Positions 42,749 to 52,667 of a stretch of DNA of 64,000 bases are shown one piece after another (positions within the stretch are counted from its first letter, which is position 1; every line of letters begins with the position of its first letter). This DNA comes from Pseudoclavibacter chungangensis (GTDB lineage Bacteria > Actinomycetota > Actinomycetes > Actinomycetales > Microbacteriaceae): assembly GCF_013410545.1 (NCBI RefSeq), contig NZ_JACCFV010000001.1:3162001-3226000 (forward strand). Direction: 5' to 3'. Both the position numbers and the translations under genes were made by a program. A model generated the notes under the pieces. The model had not been told where the DNA came from. It ran no database searches and saw nothing but the letters and a program-made list of their open reading frames with translations.

Positions 42749-43230
42749 AGATGTGTCTCCTCGCTGAAGGGGGCGTTCTGTCGCCGGGCACGCCGAAAGA
42801 CGTCGGTCGGTGACCGGCGAGAAACCCATGTCGACCGCGGCCGGAGCTGTGAGCTCGCCGCGGATATAGCAAGGCTAACCTAAGCTTCACGTCGCGTTCA
42901 ACCGCGCCCTGTCGCGTCGCGCAGAGCGCCCGCACGGACCGCGCACGCGCTCGGCCGCTCGACGGGCTCGGCCGGCACTCCGCCCGAACTCATGGAATTC
43001 CGCCATGACCAGCGCTTCTCCTTGATCGTCGACGGAGCCGAGTGCGCGGCCGTGAACATGAGCCCGCCCCCTGTTCACGGGGCATCACTTTTCGTGCCTT
43101 CACGACACGCGAGTGGGCACGTCGCGCACGTCGTCGCGCGTGTCGCCACGGTGACCGCCCGTCCGGACACGCGTCGGAGGCGGGCGCGCGGCGTGCGCAC
43201 CCACCCCCGACAGTGGATCCGACGAGCAGG
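42749..43230. other. Intergenic region between the siderophore operon and gcvH
   Basis: 482 bp. It holds the leader and iron box of the binding-protein gene (42749-42900). The rest (42901-43230), upstream of the siderophore promoter and beyond the gcvH stop, shows no gene or clear terminator that I can support. Confidence 0.5.
42865..42883 (-). promoter_or_regulatory. DtxR/IdeR-like iron box
   Basis: On the minus strand the site reads TTAGGTTAG followed by CCTTGCTATA; the first half matches the DtxR/IdeR consensus (TTAGGTTAGSCTAACCTAA) perfectly and the second half partly. A TATAT -10-like element overlaps it. It sits ~120 bp before the binding-protein start, fitting iron repression of the siderophore operon. 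Confidence 0.7.
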
Positions 43231-43614
43231 TCAGGCCGTCTTCTCGGCGTGCGCCGTGTACGCCTCGGCGTCCAGCAGGGGGCCCTCCTCCGTGACCTCC
43301 ACGACGAGCAGCCACCCGTCGTCATACGGGTCGCCACCGACGATCGTCGGGTCGTCGATCGCGGCCTCGTTCCGTTCGAGCACCGTGCCCGTGACGGGCG
43401 AGAACAGCTCGGCGACGCTCTTCGTCGACTCGATCTCGCCACACACGACGCCTGCGGTCACGGCCGCGCCGACCTCGGGCAGGTCGAGGTAGACGAGGTC
43501 GCCGAGGGCATCGGTCGCGACGAGCGAGACGCCGACGCGGGCGCTCGTGCCCTCGAGGGGCAGCACCCACTCGTGGTCCTCGGAATAGCGTCGGTCGGTT
43601 CGGATGTCGGTCAT
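43231..43614 (-). CDS. gcvH: Glycine cleavage system H protein
   Basis: 127 residues, full length. YSEDHEWV near the start and the lipoylation motif GEIESTKSVAEL with Lys65 are intact. The protein carries the aminomethyl group from glycine on its lipoyl arm between the P, T and L proteins. It is the third gene after gcvP and gcvT; the gcvT stop lies just 4 bases before its start, so it shares the riboswitch-controlled transcript. No L protein is encoded here. Confidence 0.95.
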   Translation of the reverse strand: MTDIRTDRRYSEDHEWVLPLEGTSARVGVSLVATDALGDLVYLDLPEVGAAVTAGVVCGEIESTKSVAELFSPVTGTVLERNEAAIDDPTIVGGDPYDDGWLLVVEVTEEGPLLDAEAYTAHAEKTA

Positions 43615-43618
43615 CTGG

Positions 43619-44887
43619 TCACGCTCCTGCGTTCTCGGTCGGCTGTGCGGGGTTCTGGGGCGGTTGCGCGGGATCCTGTGGCTGTGCGGCTGCTGCCTGG
43701 GGCGGTTCGGCCGGGCTCGTCGCGCCGGTCGCCGTCGGCGTCGCGCTCGGCCGCTTCGGGCGCGGCAGGAAGGGCAGCGTGGCGACCTCGAACGGCTCGG
43801 CGCGGCCACGCACGTCGACGTCGAGCGCCGTCCCCGGCTCGGCGTGCGCGATGTCGACGTAGGCGAGGGCGATGGGTACGCCGAGGGTCGGGCTCGGCTG
43901 GCCGGAGGTCACCTCGCCGACGACCTCGCCGTCGAGCTGCACGGCGTACCCGGCGCGCGCGGCGCGGCGGCCGGTGCCGCGCAGGCCGACGAGCGTCCGG
44001 CCGCTCGTGGTGCCCCGCCCCTCGGCCGCGTGCGCGGCGAGCGCTCGCGAGCCCGTGAACGGTTCGGGCTTGTCGAGCACGACGACGCGGTCGAGTCCCG
44101 CCTCGTACGGCGAGCGATCGAGGTCGAGCTCGTGGCCGTAGAGCGGCATGCCTGCCTCGAGCCGGAGGGAGTCGCGCGCCGCGAGCCCGGCGGGAACGAG
44201 GCCGACCGGTGCGCCGGCAGCCGCGACCGCGTCCCACAGCCGTTCGGCCCCGTCCGCGTCGGCGAACAGCTCGAACCCGTCCTCGCCCGTGTACCCGGTG
44301 CGCGCGACGAGGGCATCGACCCCGGCGACGGTCAGCGGGATCGCGGCGTAGTAGCGCAGCTCCCGCACCGCGTCGGCGTCGTCGTCGGACACGAGCTCGA
44401 GCAGGATGCGCTCGGCGACGGGCCCCTGCACGGCGACGAGTGCCGTCCGTGCCGTCAGATCGGCGACCCGCGCGTCGAGCCCGTTCGCCGCCGATGCGAG
44501 GAGTCCCGCGACGTTGTCCGCGTTGCCCGCGTTCGGGACGACGAGGAACCGGTCCTCGCCCGTCCGGTACACGATGACGTCGTCGACGACGCCGCCCTCC
44601 TCGGTGCAGACGAGCGAGTACTTCGCGCGTCCGACCGCGAGGGCGGACAATCGACCGACGAGTGCCCGGTCGAGCAGGCGCCCCGCCTCGGTGCCGGTGA
44701 TCTCGACCTCGCCCATGTGCGAGAGATCGAACAGGCCCGCGGCCTCGCGCACGGCACGGTGCTCGGCCGTCTCGGAGCCGTAGCGCAGCGGCATGTTCCA
44801 GCCGCCGAAGTCGGTGAAGCTCGCGCCGAGGCGCTCGTGCACGGCGTGCAGCGGCGTCGTGCGGGGGCCGGTCCCGGTCGCGCTCAT
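43619..44887 (-). CDS. gcvT: Glycine cleavage system T protein (aminomethyltransferase)
   Basis: 422 residues, longer than the usual ~365-375. The catalytic body is standard: [100 protein letters not shown]. It transfers the methylene group to tetrahydrofolate. After the normal end ([15 protein letters not shown]) come about 40 extra Ala/Pro/Gln-rich residues. ATG 44887 overlaps the gcvP stop. The tail looks disordered and its DNA is repetitive, so it may be a recent extension. Confidence 0.95.
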   Translation of the reverse strand: MSATGTGPRTTPLHAVHERLGASFTDFGGWNMPLRYGSETAEHRAVREAAGLFDLSHMGEVEITGTEAGRLLDRALVGRLSALAVGRAKYSLVCTEEGGVVDDVIVYRTGEDRFLVVPNAGNADNVAGLLASAANGLDARVADLTARTALVAVQGPVAERILLELVSDDDADAVRELRYYAAIPLTVAGVDALVARTGYTGEDGFELFADADGAERLWDAVAAAGAPVGLVPAGLAARDSLRLEAGMPLYGHELDLDRSPYEAGLDRVVVLDKPEPFTGSRALAAHAAEGRGTTSGRTLVGLRGTGRRAARAGYAVQLDGEVVGEVTSGQPSPTLGVPIALAYVDIAHAEPGTALDVDVRGRAEPFEVATLPFLPRPKRPSATPTATGATSPAEPPQAAAAQPQDPAQPPQNPAQPTENAGA

Positions 44888-47817
44888 GCGCGCACCTCCT
44901 CGCGTCGGGCGGGTTCGGGCGGGACGTCGTCCGCGTTCTCGGCGAGCGCCTCGATGGGCGGGCACGAACACACGAGATTGCGGTCGCCCCTCGCGGCGTC
45001 GATCCGGCTCACGGGCGGGAAGTACTTGTCCTGCCGGTCGACGCGGCCGGGGAACGCGGCCTGCTCGCGCGAGTACGCGCGCTCCCACGTATCGCTCACG
45101 ACGTCGGCACTCGTGTGCGGTGCGTGCCGCAGCGGCGAGTCGGCGACGTCGATCGTGCCGTCGGCGATCTCGTCGATCTCGGCACGGATCGCGATCATCG
45201 CGTCGACGAAGCGGTCGAGTTCGGTCAGGTCCTCCGACTCGGTCGGCTCCACCATGAGGGTCCCGGCGACGGGGAACGAGAGCGTCGGCGCGTGGAACCC
45301 GAAGTCGATGAGCCGCTTCGCGACGTCCTCCGCCGTCACCCCGGTGCGCTTCGTGAGGGCGCGCAGGTCGAGGATGCACTCGTGCGCGACGAGCCCCTGC
45401 TCGTCGGTGTAGAGCACGGGGAAGAACGGGTCGAGCCGCTTCGCGACGTAGTTCGCGGTCAGGAGCGCCGCGCGCGTCGCCTCGGTGAGCCCCTCGCCGC
45501 CCATGAGCTCGAGGTAGGCCCACGAGATCGGCAGGACGCCGGCCGAGCCGGAGCGCGATGCCGAGACGGGCACACCGCCCTCGTCGTCCGGCTCCCACGT
45601 GGTCGCGTCGGCGGGCAGGAACGGTGCGAGGTGCTCGCGTACCGCGACGGGCCCGACGCCGGGACCACCGCCGCCGTGGGGGATGCAGAACGTCTTGTGC
45701 AGGTTGAGGTGCGACACGTCGCCACCGAACTCACCGGGCTTCGCGAGGCCGACGAGCGCGTTCATGTTCGCGCCGTCGATGTACACCTGGCCGCCCGCGG
45801 CGTGCACCGTGTCGCACACCTCACGCACATCGGCTTCGAAGACGCCGTGGGTGGAGGGGTAGGTGATCATGATCGCCGCGACGCGTCCCTCGTGTGCGGT
45901 GAGTTTCGCCGCGAGGTCGTCGAGGTCGATCGTGCCGTCGGCGGCGGTCGCGACGACCACGACGCGAAGCCCCGCGAGCACGGCCGAGGCGGCGTTCGTG
46001 CCGTGTGCGGAGGCGGGGATGAGGCACACGTCGCGCTCGGCCTCGCCGCGCGAGCGGTGGTAGCCGCGGATCGCGAGGAGGCCCGCGAGCTCGCCCTGCG
46101 ATCCCGCGTTCGGCTGGATCGAGACGCGGTCGTAGCCCGTGACGGTCGCGAGCCGTGCCTCGAGATCGGCGACGAGTTCGTCCCAGCCGACGGTCTGCGC
46201 GGCGGGCGCGAACGGGTGGATCAAGGCGAACGCCGGCCACGTGATGGCCTCCATCTCGACGGCGGCGTTGAGCTTCATCGTGCACGAGCCGAGGGGGATC
46301 ATCGTCCGGTCGAGCGCGAGATCGCGGTCGGCGAGGCGCCGCAGGTAGCGCATGAGGCGCGTCTCGGAGCGGTACTCGTGGAAGACGGGGTGCGTGAGGA
46401 ACTCGCTCGTGCGGCGAAGCGCAGGGTCGATGCCGAATGCGGCGGCCACGTCCTCGCCGCCCGGGCGGACATCGCCGTCGCCGTCGCCGAGCACGCTCGC
46501 GACGGCCTCGACGAGGCGATCGACGATCTCCACGGTCGTCGTCTCGTCGCACGCGATGCCCACCGCGTCGGCGTCGACGTGTCGCAGGTTGATGCCCACC
46601 TCGTCCGCCGCCGCCACGATCGCGGCAGCGCGGCCGGGGACGCGGATCGTGACGGTGTCGAAGAAACTCGTGCGCGTCACCGTCGCACCCGCGGCGGTCA
46701 GGCGGCGGGCGAGGTCGAGCGCGTGTTCGTGCACGCGCTGCGCGATCGCGGCGAGGCCCTCGGGGCCGTGGTGGACGGCGTACGCGCCGGCGACGATCGC
46801 GAGCAGTGCCTGCGCCGTGCAGATGTTCGATGTCGCGCGCTCCCGCCGGATGTGCTGCTCGCGGGTCTGCAGTGCGAGGCGGTACGCGGGGCGACCCGCC
46901 GCGTCCGTCGAGACGCCGACGAGGCGCCCCGGCAGCTGGCGCTCGAGCCCCTTCCGAACCGACATGAACGCGGCGTGCGGACCGCCCGCGAACAGCGGCA
47001 CCCCGAAGCGCTGGGCGCTGCCGACCGCGATGTCGGCACCCTGCTCGCCGGGGGGCGTGAGGAGCGTGAGCGCGAGCAGATCGGTCGCGACGGTCACGAG
47101 CGCGCCACGCTCGTGCGCCGAGGCGATGAGCTCGCTCGCGTCGGAAACGTTGCCGTCGGTACCGGGCTGCTGGATCACGAGCCCGTTGACGGGACCGTCC
47201 GGCAGGCCACCGGCCAGGTCGGTCGTGACGACCTCGAAGCCGAGCGCGAGCGCACGCGCACGGACGATCGCGATCGACTGGGGGTGGAGGTTCGCGTCGA
47301 GCACCGTCACCCCGTCGCCGGCCTCACCGCGGCCGTTCGCGCGGCGCATGAGCAGTACGGCCTCTGCGACGGCGGTGGCCTCGTCGAGGAGCGAGGCGCC
47401 CGCGATCTCGAGACCGGTGAGATCGGCGACGGCGGTCTGGAAGTTGAGGAGCGCTTCGAGACGGCCCTGCGAGATCTCGGGCTGGTAGGGCGTGTACGCC
47501 GTGTACCAGGCGGGGTTCTCGACGATGCCGCGACGGATGACGGCAGGCGTGATCGTGTCCGAGTAGCCCTGTCCGATCATCTGCACGCGCGTGGTGTTCC
47601 GGGCGGCGAGATCGCGCAGCGCCGCGAGCACCTCGGCCTCGGTGCGCCCGGCGGGGAGCTCGAGCGGCCCGTCGAGCGCGATGGACGGCGGAACGGCGGC
47701 GGCCGCGAGCGCGTCGAGGGAGTCGAAGCCGACGGTCGTGAGCATGCGGTCGACCTCGTCGGCTCGTCGCGAGCCGATGTGTCGGTCTGCGAAGGTCGCC
47801 TCGTGGGGGCGGATCAT
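44884..47817 (-). CDS. gcvP: Glycine dehydrogenase (decarboxylating), P protein
   Basis: 977 residues, a single-chain P protein. [16 protein letters not shown] is the standard start; ATG 47817 has GGAG five bases upstream. The pyridoxal phosphate lysine lies in [19 protein letters not shown] (about residue 705). It decarboxylates glycine and loads the aminomethyl group on the H protein. First gene of the operon gcvP-gcvT-gcvH, directly behind a tandem glycine riboswitch. Confidence 0.97.
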   Translation of the reverse strand: MIRPHEATFADRHIGSRRADEVDRMLTTVGFDSLDALAAAAVPPSIALDGPLELPAGRTEAEVLAALRDLAARNTTRVQMIGQGYSDTITPAVIRRGIVENPAWYTAYTPYQPEISQGRLEALLNFQTAVADLTGLEIAGASLLDEATAVAEAVLLMRRANGRGEAGDGVTVLDANLHPQSIAIVRARALALGFEVVTTDLAGGLPDGPVNGLVIQQPGTDGNVSDASELIASAHERGALVTVATDLLALTLLTPPGEQGADIAVGSAQRFGVPLFAGGPHAAFMSVRKGLERQLPGRLVGVSTDAAGRPAYRLALQTREQHIRRERATSNICTAQALLAIVAGAYAVHHGPEGLAAIAQRVHEHALDLARRLTAAGATVTRTSFFDTVTIRVPGRAAAIVAAADEVGINLRHVDADAVGIACDETTTVEIVDRLVEAVASVLGDGDGDVRPGGEDVAAAFGIDPALRRTSEFLTHPVFHEYRSETRLMRYLRRLADRDLALDRTMIPLGSCTMKLNAAVEMEAITWPAFALIHPFAPAAQTVGWDELVADLEARLATVTGYDRVSIQPNAGSQGELAGLLAIRGYHRSRGEAERDVCLIPASAHGTNAASAVLAGLRVVVVATAADGTIDLDDLAAKLTAHEGRVAAIMITYPSTHGVFEADVREVCDTVHAAGGQVYIDGANMNALVGLAKPGEFGGDVSHLNLHKTFCIPHGGGGPGVGPVAVREHLAPFLPADATTWEPDDEGGVPVSASRSGSAGVLPISWAYLELMGGEGLTEATRAALLTANYVAKRLDPFFPVLYTDEQGLVAHECILDLRALTKRTGVTAEDVAKRLIDFGFHAPTLSFPVAGTLMVEPTESEDLTELDRFVDAMIAIRAEIDEIADGTIDVADSPLRHAPHTSADVVSDTWERAYSREQAAFPGRVDRQDKYFPPVSRIDAARGDRNLVCSCPPIEALAENADDVPPEPARREEVRA

Positions 47818-47872
47818 GGGAACTCCAAGTTCTGGCCGCGTTCGGCCGACGGATGTCGAGTTCCTCCCCGCT

Positions 47873-48048
47873 CTGTCACGGACCTGAGAGATTCCGTCCT
47901 CGCGGACTTGCACCGTCGGTGAGCCGACGCGCGTCGACTGCTTTCCAGAGTGCCCTGGCGTGGCGGTACGGGTGCCTGAGAGATTCCCGGAGAGGTGTTG
48001 CTCCTACGGCGCCGCTCGGCTCTCGCCGGGCGGACTCTCCCGCCACGC
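47873..48048 (-). ncRNA. Tandem glycine riboswitch
   Basis: Read on the minus strand, aptamer 1 (about 48045-47970) has GGAGAG, GCCGTAGGAGCAAC and AATCTCTCAGGCACC. Aptamer 2 (about 47956-47876) has CACTCTGGAAAGC, CGACGGTGCAAGTC and GAATCTCTCAGGTCC. These are the conserved glycine aptamer cores, joined by a short linker, 56 bp before gcvP. Such riboswitches turn on glycine cleavage genes when glycine is high. Confidence 0.93.
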
Positions 48049-48217
48049 TGCGGGCGGTGTTCAATTGTGTGCCTCGGCGCCGAGCATACACGGGGCACGT
48101 CCGCGGCCCCGGCGGACCGAACGCGACACGGGGATCCCCCGACGGAGGGAGGGTCGATCCTCGCAACTCGCCCGTTCGGATGATCCGTCGAGGCGGGATG
48201 GCTCGTAACGTCGAGGC

Positions 48218-48547
48218 ATGTCCACGCACTCGACGCCGACTGCAGCATCGGAGCAGCGGCACGCGAACGGCCGACTTCCCGGCTGCGAACTGGCGATCAC
48301 GGCCCTCATGGCCTCGTCGCTCCTGGTCTTCGCGGGGGTGGCCCCGCCCGGGGCGGTGCTGATCGGCGTCGTGGCCGCGGTCGTCCTGTTGATCGTCGGG
48401 CGGCGCAGCGTCGCCGCCCTCACACGCCGGAGCGCGTGCGCGCGCGTGAAGGCGGCCGCGACGGCGACGATTGCCACCACGGATACCGACGGGCCGGACC
48501 GGTCGGACGCCGGCGAGCGCGAGCGGACCGGCGCGAACGTCGCCTGA
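48218..48547 (+). CDS. Small membrane protein
   Basis: 109 residues; GTCGAGG precedes ATG 48218. One long or two short hydrophobic helices (LAITALMASSLLVFAGVAPPGAVLIGVVAAVVLLIVG) and a charged disordered tail. It is divergent from the glycine cleavage operon and convergent with the MHS transporter. No family recognised; the protein is plausible from position and composition. Confidence 0.5.
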   Translation: MSTHSTPTAASEQRHANGRLPGCELAITALMASSLLVFAGVAPPGAVLIGVVAAVVLLIVGRRSVAALTRRSACARVKAAATATIATTDTDGPDRSDAGERERTGANVA

Positions 48548-48650
48548 CGGCGCGGCTCGGCCCGATGGGCCTCGGCTCGGCTCCCGGTCGTGCGGTCCGC
48601 TGCGGCGCGGAGCACGAACCCGCCGGTCCCGGCGACGACACCCACGAACG

Positions 48651-48689
48651 ACGACGCCGGGCCACACGTCTCGTGGGGTCCGGCGTCGT
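48651..48689 (-). terminator. Hairpin after the MHS transporter gene
   Basis: ACGACGCCGG (48651-48660) pairs with CCGGCGTCGT (48680-48689); inner GCCAC/GTGG pairs extend the structure. It lies a few bases beyond the transporter stop. Confidence 0.7.
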
Positions 48690-48695
48690 GCGTGC

Positions 48696-50234
48696 TCAGC
48701 TGTCGCGTCGCGTGACGAGCGGCATGGTGCTCGTGTCGAGGAACTCGTTCGTGTCCTGACCTCGAACGAGGTCCTCGGCCTCGCTCGACGTCGTGACGGT
48801 CGGGAGCGAGCCGATGAGCGGTCGCTTGCCGGACTCGGGCATGAACATGAGTGCGACGCCCGCGAGTGCCGCGAACAGCATGATGTAGAACGCGGGCATG
48901 AACGTGTTGCCGGTCAGCTCGATGAGGCCCTGGCTGAACAGCGGCGTCGTCCCGCCGAAGAGCGATGCGGCGAGGTTGTACGTGATGCCCATGCCCGTGA
49001 AGCGCGACGCGGTCGGGAACAGCGCGGGCAGGGCGGATGCGGTGAGCGACACGTAGAACGCGGTCGGGATCGCGACCATGGCGAGCGCGATGAACACGGC
49101 CCACTCCTGGCCGATCTGCATGATCGCGAACGCGGGCACGAGCAGGACGAGGCTCGAGACGACGGCGATCGTGTAGACGGGCTTGCGACCGATGCGGTCG
49201 GAGAGGCGACCGATGAACGGCAGCAGGAGCGACATCACGATGAGGACGGGGACGGTCGCGATCGCCGCGTCGAGCGTCGAGAGGCCGACCTCCTTCTCGA
49301 GGTACGTCGGCATGTAGCTCGTGAGCGCGTACGCGACGGTGAGCTCGGCGGAGACGATCGCGATGCCGATGAGCACGGAGCGCCAGTGGTGGCGGAGCAC
49401 GCCGAGGATGCCGTGACGTGCGAGCGGGTCGTCGTCGCGTCGGGCGCGGGCCGCGGCGTCCTCGACCTCGTCCTTCGAGTCCGCGTTCGCGGCCTCGCTC
49501 GCCTCGAAGCTCGGCGTCTCGGGGATGCGGGCGCGGAACCAGATCGCGACGATGCCGAGGGGGATCGCGAGGAGGAAGGGGATGCGCCAGCCGAAGTCGA
49601 GCATCGCGTTGTCGCCCGCGAGCGAGGTCGTGATCCAGGTGGTGATCGCGACGGTCGCGGCACCCGCGGCGAAGCCGAGGTAAGAGCCGACCTGCAGCAG
49701 CGACGACCAGAAGCCACGGGCGCGGTCGGGCGAGAACTCGGCGACGTAGGTGGATGCGCCGGCGAACTCGCCGCCCGTGGAGAAGCCCTGCAGCATCTTG
49801 AGCAGGTAGAGGGGCACGATGACCCAGAGGCCCATCTGCGCGGCGGTGGGGAGCAGGCCGATGAGCGCGGTCGAGATCGCCATGAGCGCCATCGTGAAGA
49901 ACAGGACGCGCTGACGACCGAGCCGGTCGCCGAGCGGACCCAGCACGAGCCCGCCGATCGGGCGCACGAGGAACGAGACCGCGAAGCCGAAGAGCGTGAC
50001 GAGCAGGCCCATGCGCTCGTCCATGCCCTCGGTGAAGACGGTCGTCATGGTGACGGCGAGGTAGCCATAGATCCCGAAGTCGTACCACTCCATGAAGTTG
50101 CCGACGACGGTGCCGCCGATGGCCTTCCGGATGCTCTTCGGGTTGACGACGATGACGTCGTCGACCTCGAGGCGTCGCTGTCGCCCGGGTCGACCGGCGT
50201 CGTCGGCGGTTCGCTGGATGGGCTCGTCGGTCAT
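48696..50234 (-). CDS. MHS-family (ProP-like) major facilitator transporter
   Basis: 512 residues, twelve helices. Metabolite/H+ symporter landmarks: VVGNFMEWYDFGIYGYLA at helix 1, GPLGDRLGRQRVLFFTMALMAISTALIGLLPT, LKMLQGFSTGGEFAGASTYVAEFSPDRARGFWSS, and GRLSDRIGRKPVYT in the second half. Relatives carry osmolytes (proline/betaine) or small carboxylates with protons; which one cannot be told. AGGAG precedes ATG 50234. The gene stands alone. Confidence 0.92.
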   Translation of the reverse strand: MTDEPIQRTADDAGRPGRQRRLEVDDVIVVNPKSIRKAIGGTVVGNFMEWYDFGIYGYLAVTMTTVFTEGMDERMGLLVTLFGFAVSFLVRPIGGLVLGPLGDRLGRQRVLFFTMALMAISTALIGLLPTAAQMGLWVIVPLYLLKMLQGFSTGGEFAGASTYVAEFSPDRARGFWSSLLQVGSYLGFAAGAATVAITTWITTSLAGDNAMLDFGWRIPFLLAIPLGIVAIWFRARIPETPSFEASEAANADSKDEVEDAAARARRDDDPLARHGILGVLRHHWRSVLIGIAIVSAELTVAYALTSYMPTYLEKEVGLSTLDAAIATVPVLIVMSLLLPFIGRLSDRIGRKPVYTIAVVSSLVLLVPAFAIMQIGQEWAVFIALAMVAIPTAFYVSLTASALPALFPTASRFTGMGITYNLAASLFGGTTPLFSQGLIELTGNTFMPAFYIMLFAALAGVALMFMPESGKRPLIGSLPTVTTSSEAEDLVRGQDTNEFLDTSTMPLVTRRDS

Positions 50235-51586
50235 GGGAACTCCTCGCGCTCGCTTCCGATCCGGCCAGGATCGCGTCCGGCGGGGCGCGAGTGGCTCGAC
50301 CGCGCGGGTGAGCGGCCCGACGACGGACTCACAAGTATGCCGAGCGTCTCGAGGGATGCAAGCCCGAAGATCGCGGGGCAGCCGCGTCAGTCACGTCGAT
50401 CGACTGTCACCGGCTCGATTGGATCCGCGCGCACGACGTGGCTCCCTCCGATCGTCGTGATCGACGCGACGCGGTAGCCCGCGGTCTCCAGCACGGCGAG
50501 GTAGTCGGCGAGAGCGAGAGGGGGCGGCTCCGTCGCGGCGTCGCCCACACCCGGGTCGGGGCCCCTTTCGGTGCCGAACACGGCGCGCAGGTCCGGCCGC
50601 TCGGTCGTCTCGCACCATCAGCGGGCCCACGGGCTCTCGAAGCTGCGGGGACCCGACAGCGGCACCTGTCCCAGTCGTGGAGGCATGCCGCTGCGACGGG
50701 GGCTCCGTCGGGGCGACCAGGGTGTTCAGCGCGTGTCGTGTCGAACCGTGGGTCCGGGCGTGTCGGAATAGTCGACCGACATGTCGAAGTGACCGCGTCG
50801 GGTGCCGTCATCGGCGCCGTGAGCGTGTCGGCGACGGCGAGCTGCATGCCGACCGAGCGCGCGCAGCAATTCCTCCCGACCGTGAAGGGTGCTGCGGCGG
50901 GGATTTCCCGCCGGAGGGGCTACCGGGCGTGGGAGCCCGTGCCCGCGGTCACTGACCCGGGACATCCGCGCGGGGCCCCGGTTCCTCGTCACAGGGGGAC
51001 CGCCGCGACGAGGCGCTTCGTGTACTCGGCGCGGGGGTGGAAGTGCACCTGCTCGCTCGTCCCGGCCTCCCGCACGCACCCCCGATCGAGCAGGCGGCAC
51101 CGTGGGTGATGCTGCGGAGGACCGCGAGATCGTGGGTGATGAGCAGGTAGCTCACGCCGAGCCGTTCCTGCGTCTCGACGAGGAGGTCGAGGATCTGCGC
51201 CTGCACGGCACGTCGAGCGCCGAGACCGGTCCGTCGAGCACGATGAGCGAGGGTTCGACGGCGAGGGCGAGGGTTCGACGGCGAGGGCGAGGGCAGGGCA
51301 CGGCACGGGCGGGCTCGACGCGCTGACGCCGACCACCTGGGAGCTCGGCGGGCCGTCGAGCGGCGAAACCGGCCGCCCATCGAGGTCATGCGCGGTCGGT
51401 TCGCGTCACGCGACGTCAGGTCGACGAGGTGTGGCGCGTTCGGGTCGGCGGGACGCGAGCCGGGGAACGGCGCAGTGCACCGCGTCGCCGACGCCCCGTG
51501 GCGTCGTGTGTGCTCGCGCGTGGGCGAGGCCGGCCCGGTCGTGGGGTGCCGGAGGACGCGCGCGTCGGTTACGCTGACCGCGCTAC
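50235..51586. other. Gene-poor decayed region
   Basis: About 1.35 kb with no intact gene. It contains a decayed ABC ATPase fragment (50989-51385, minus). A short minus-strand frame (50387-50581) ends LADYLAVLETAGYRVASITTIGG and reads like the C-terminus of a real but lost protein. The rest shows no recognisable feature. The composition and lesions suggest deletion and decay between the transporter and riboflavin synthase genes. Confidence 0.5.
50989..51385 (-). pseudogene. Remnant of an oligopeptide ABC transporter ATPase
   Basis: Only the C-terminal half remains. A decayed signature [14 protein letters not shown], a damaged Walker [14 protein letters not shown] (Glu replaced by Gly), [34 protein letters not shown], and REAGTSEQVHFHPRAEYTKRLVAAVPL are recognisable but lie in different frames, so at least two indels are needed. 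A 20-bp duplication near 51247-51290 sits in the signature-Walker B interval. It resembles the second half of the intact ATPase at 25895. Confidence 0.8.
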
Positions 51587-51697
51587 ATGCTCCGGGGTCG
51601 GTGCGATTCCGAACCGGCGGTGACAGTCCGCGACCCGCCTACCTGGCGGTCGATCCGGTGGAATTCCGGGACCGACGGTCAAAGTCCGGATGGGAGG
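51587..51697 (+). ncRNA. FMN riboswitch (RFN element)
   Basis: The conserved RFN core is complete: TCCGGGGTCGGTG, GATTCCGAACCGGCGGT, ACAGTCCGCGACCCGC, TCCGGTGGAATTCCGGGACCG, ACGGTCAAAGTCCGGATGGGAG. It lies 112 bp before the riboflavin synthase start and represses flavin biosynthesis when FMN is abundant. Confidence 0.95.
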
Positions 51698-51808
51698 CGC
51701 ATGTGCGGGCACGGGTCGTCCGGCCGTCGTTCGACGACGGTGGCACGAGCTCCGGTCGCGCCCGCCCGAGGGACTCACCCCGGAGTGCCACGGAAACGAG
51801 GGCTGACG

Positions 51809-52423
51809 ATGTTCACGGGAATCGTCGAGGAGTTGGGGCGCGTCGAGCGGATCGAGGTGCGTGCCGAGGACGCTCGCATCACGATCGCGGCACCGCTCGC
51901 GGTGAGCGATGCGTCGACGGGTGATTCGATCGCGGTCGACGGGGTGTGCCTCACGGTCGTCGATCACGACGCCGAGCGGTTCACCGCCGACGTCATGCGC
52001 GAGACGCTGCGCGCCTCGACGCTCGGCGAGCTGCGCCCGGAGGATCAGGTGAACCTCGAGCGCGCGATGCGCGTGGGCGACCGGCTCGGCGGCCACATCG
52101 TCCAGGGCCACGTCGACACGACCGCGGAGGTGGTGTCGCTCGTCGTGGCGGAGCGCTGGACCGTCGTGCGCTTCACGCTCGATGCCGAGCACGCGCGCCG
52201 CATCGTCACGAAGGGCTCGGTCGCCGTGCAGGGCGTGTCGCTCACGGTGAGCGCGCTCGGCACGGACTGGTTCGAGGTGTCACTCATCCCCGAGACACGG
52301 ACCGCAACGACGCTCGCCACCCTCACTCCGGGCGACACCGTCAACATCGAGACCGACGTCCTCGCCCGCCACGTCGAGCGACTGCTCGAGACCGCGTCGG
52401 TGACACGACCCGGGGACGACTGA
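51809..52423 (+). CDS. ribE: Riboflavin synthase, alpha subunit
   Basis: 204 residues made of two lumazine-binding domains. MFTGIVEELGRVERIE is the conserved N-terminus; VDGVCLTVV and GGHIVQGHVDTTAEVVSL mark the domain junction, and VSLTVSALGTDWFEVSLIPET ends the second. It dismutates two lumazine molecules to riboflavin. The start ATG 51809 is fixed by the MFTGIV motif; GAGGG lies upstream. The riboswitch is directly in front, but ribD, ribBA and ribH are not adjacent here. Confidence 0.95.
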   Translation: MFTGIVEELGRVERIEVRAEDARITIAAPLAVSDASTGDSIAVDGVCLTVVDHDAERFTADVMRETLRASTLGELRPEDQVNLERAMRVGDRLGGHIVQGHVDTTAEVVSLVVAERWTVVRFTLDAEHARRIVTKGSVAVQGVSLTVSALGTDWFEVSLIPETRTATTLATLTPGDTVNIETDVLARHVERLLETASVTRPGDD

Positions 52424-52494
52424 GCCTCGCGGTGGCGCTGCAGGCTCGCCGTACCGGCCGCGTGCCCACGGGCGGATTCCACGGCAGCCCAAGG

Positions 52495-52524
52495 TTGCAG
52501 ATACAGGTGCAAGCGATCTAGCAT
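52495..52524 (+). promoter_or_regulatory. Promoter and possible operator of the toxin-antitoxin pair
   Basis: TTGCAG (52495-52500) and TAGCAT (52519-52524) are spaced 18 bp like a sigma-70 promoter. TTGCA (52495-52499) and TGCAA (52508-52512) form an inverted repeat over the -35 box, a natural site for autorepression by the HTH antitoxin. Confidence 0.45.
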
Positions 52525-52667
52525 GAGGCAAGCCGGACGCGATCGGCCCCGCGCACCACGCAATCCACCGTGTTGACCGGAGTCGGTCACGGCGACAGCG
52601 CCGTCCGCGTGTCACATCTTGCACAGCGGACGCGGCGCCTCGCTTCGCGCAGGGAAGGAAGTCGGCA

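Noticed and set aside
45115..47922. 935-codon plus-strand frame over gcvP
   Set aside because: Shadow of gcvP; no domain, and it also runs through the glycine riboswitch.
47814..48248. 144-codon minus-strand frame upstream of gcvP
   Set aside because: It covers the tandem glycine riboswitch, whose conserved RNA cores explain the sequence.
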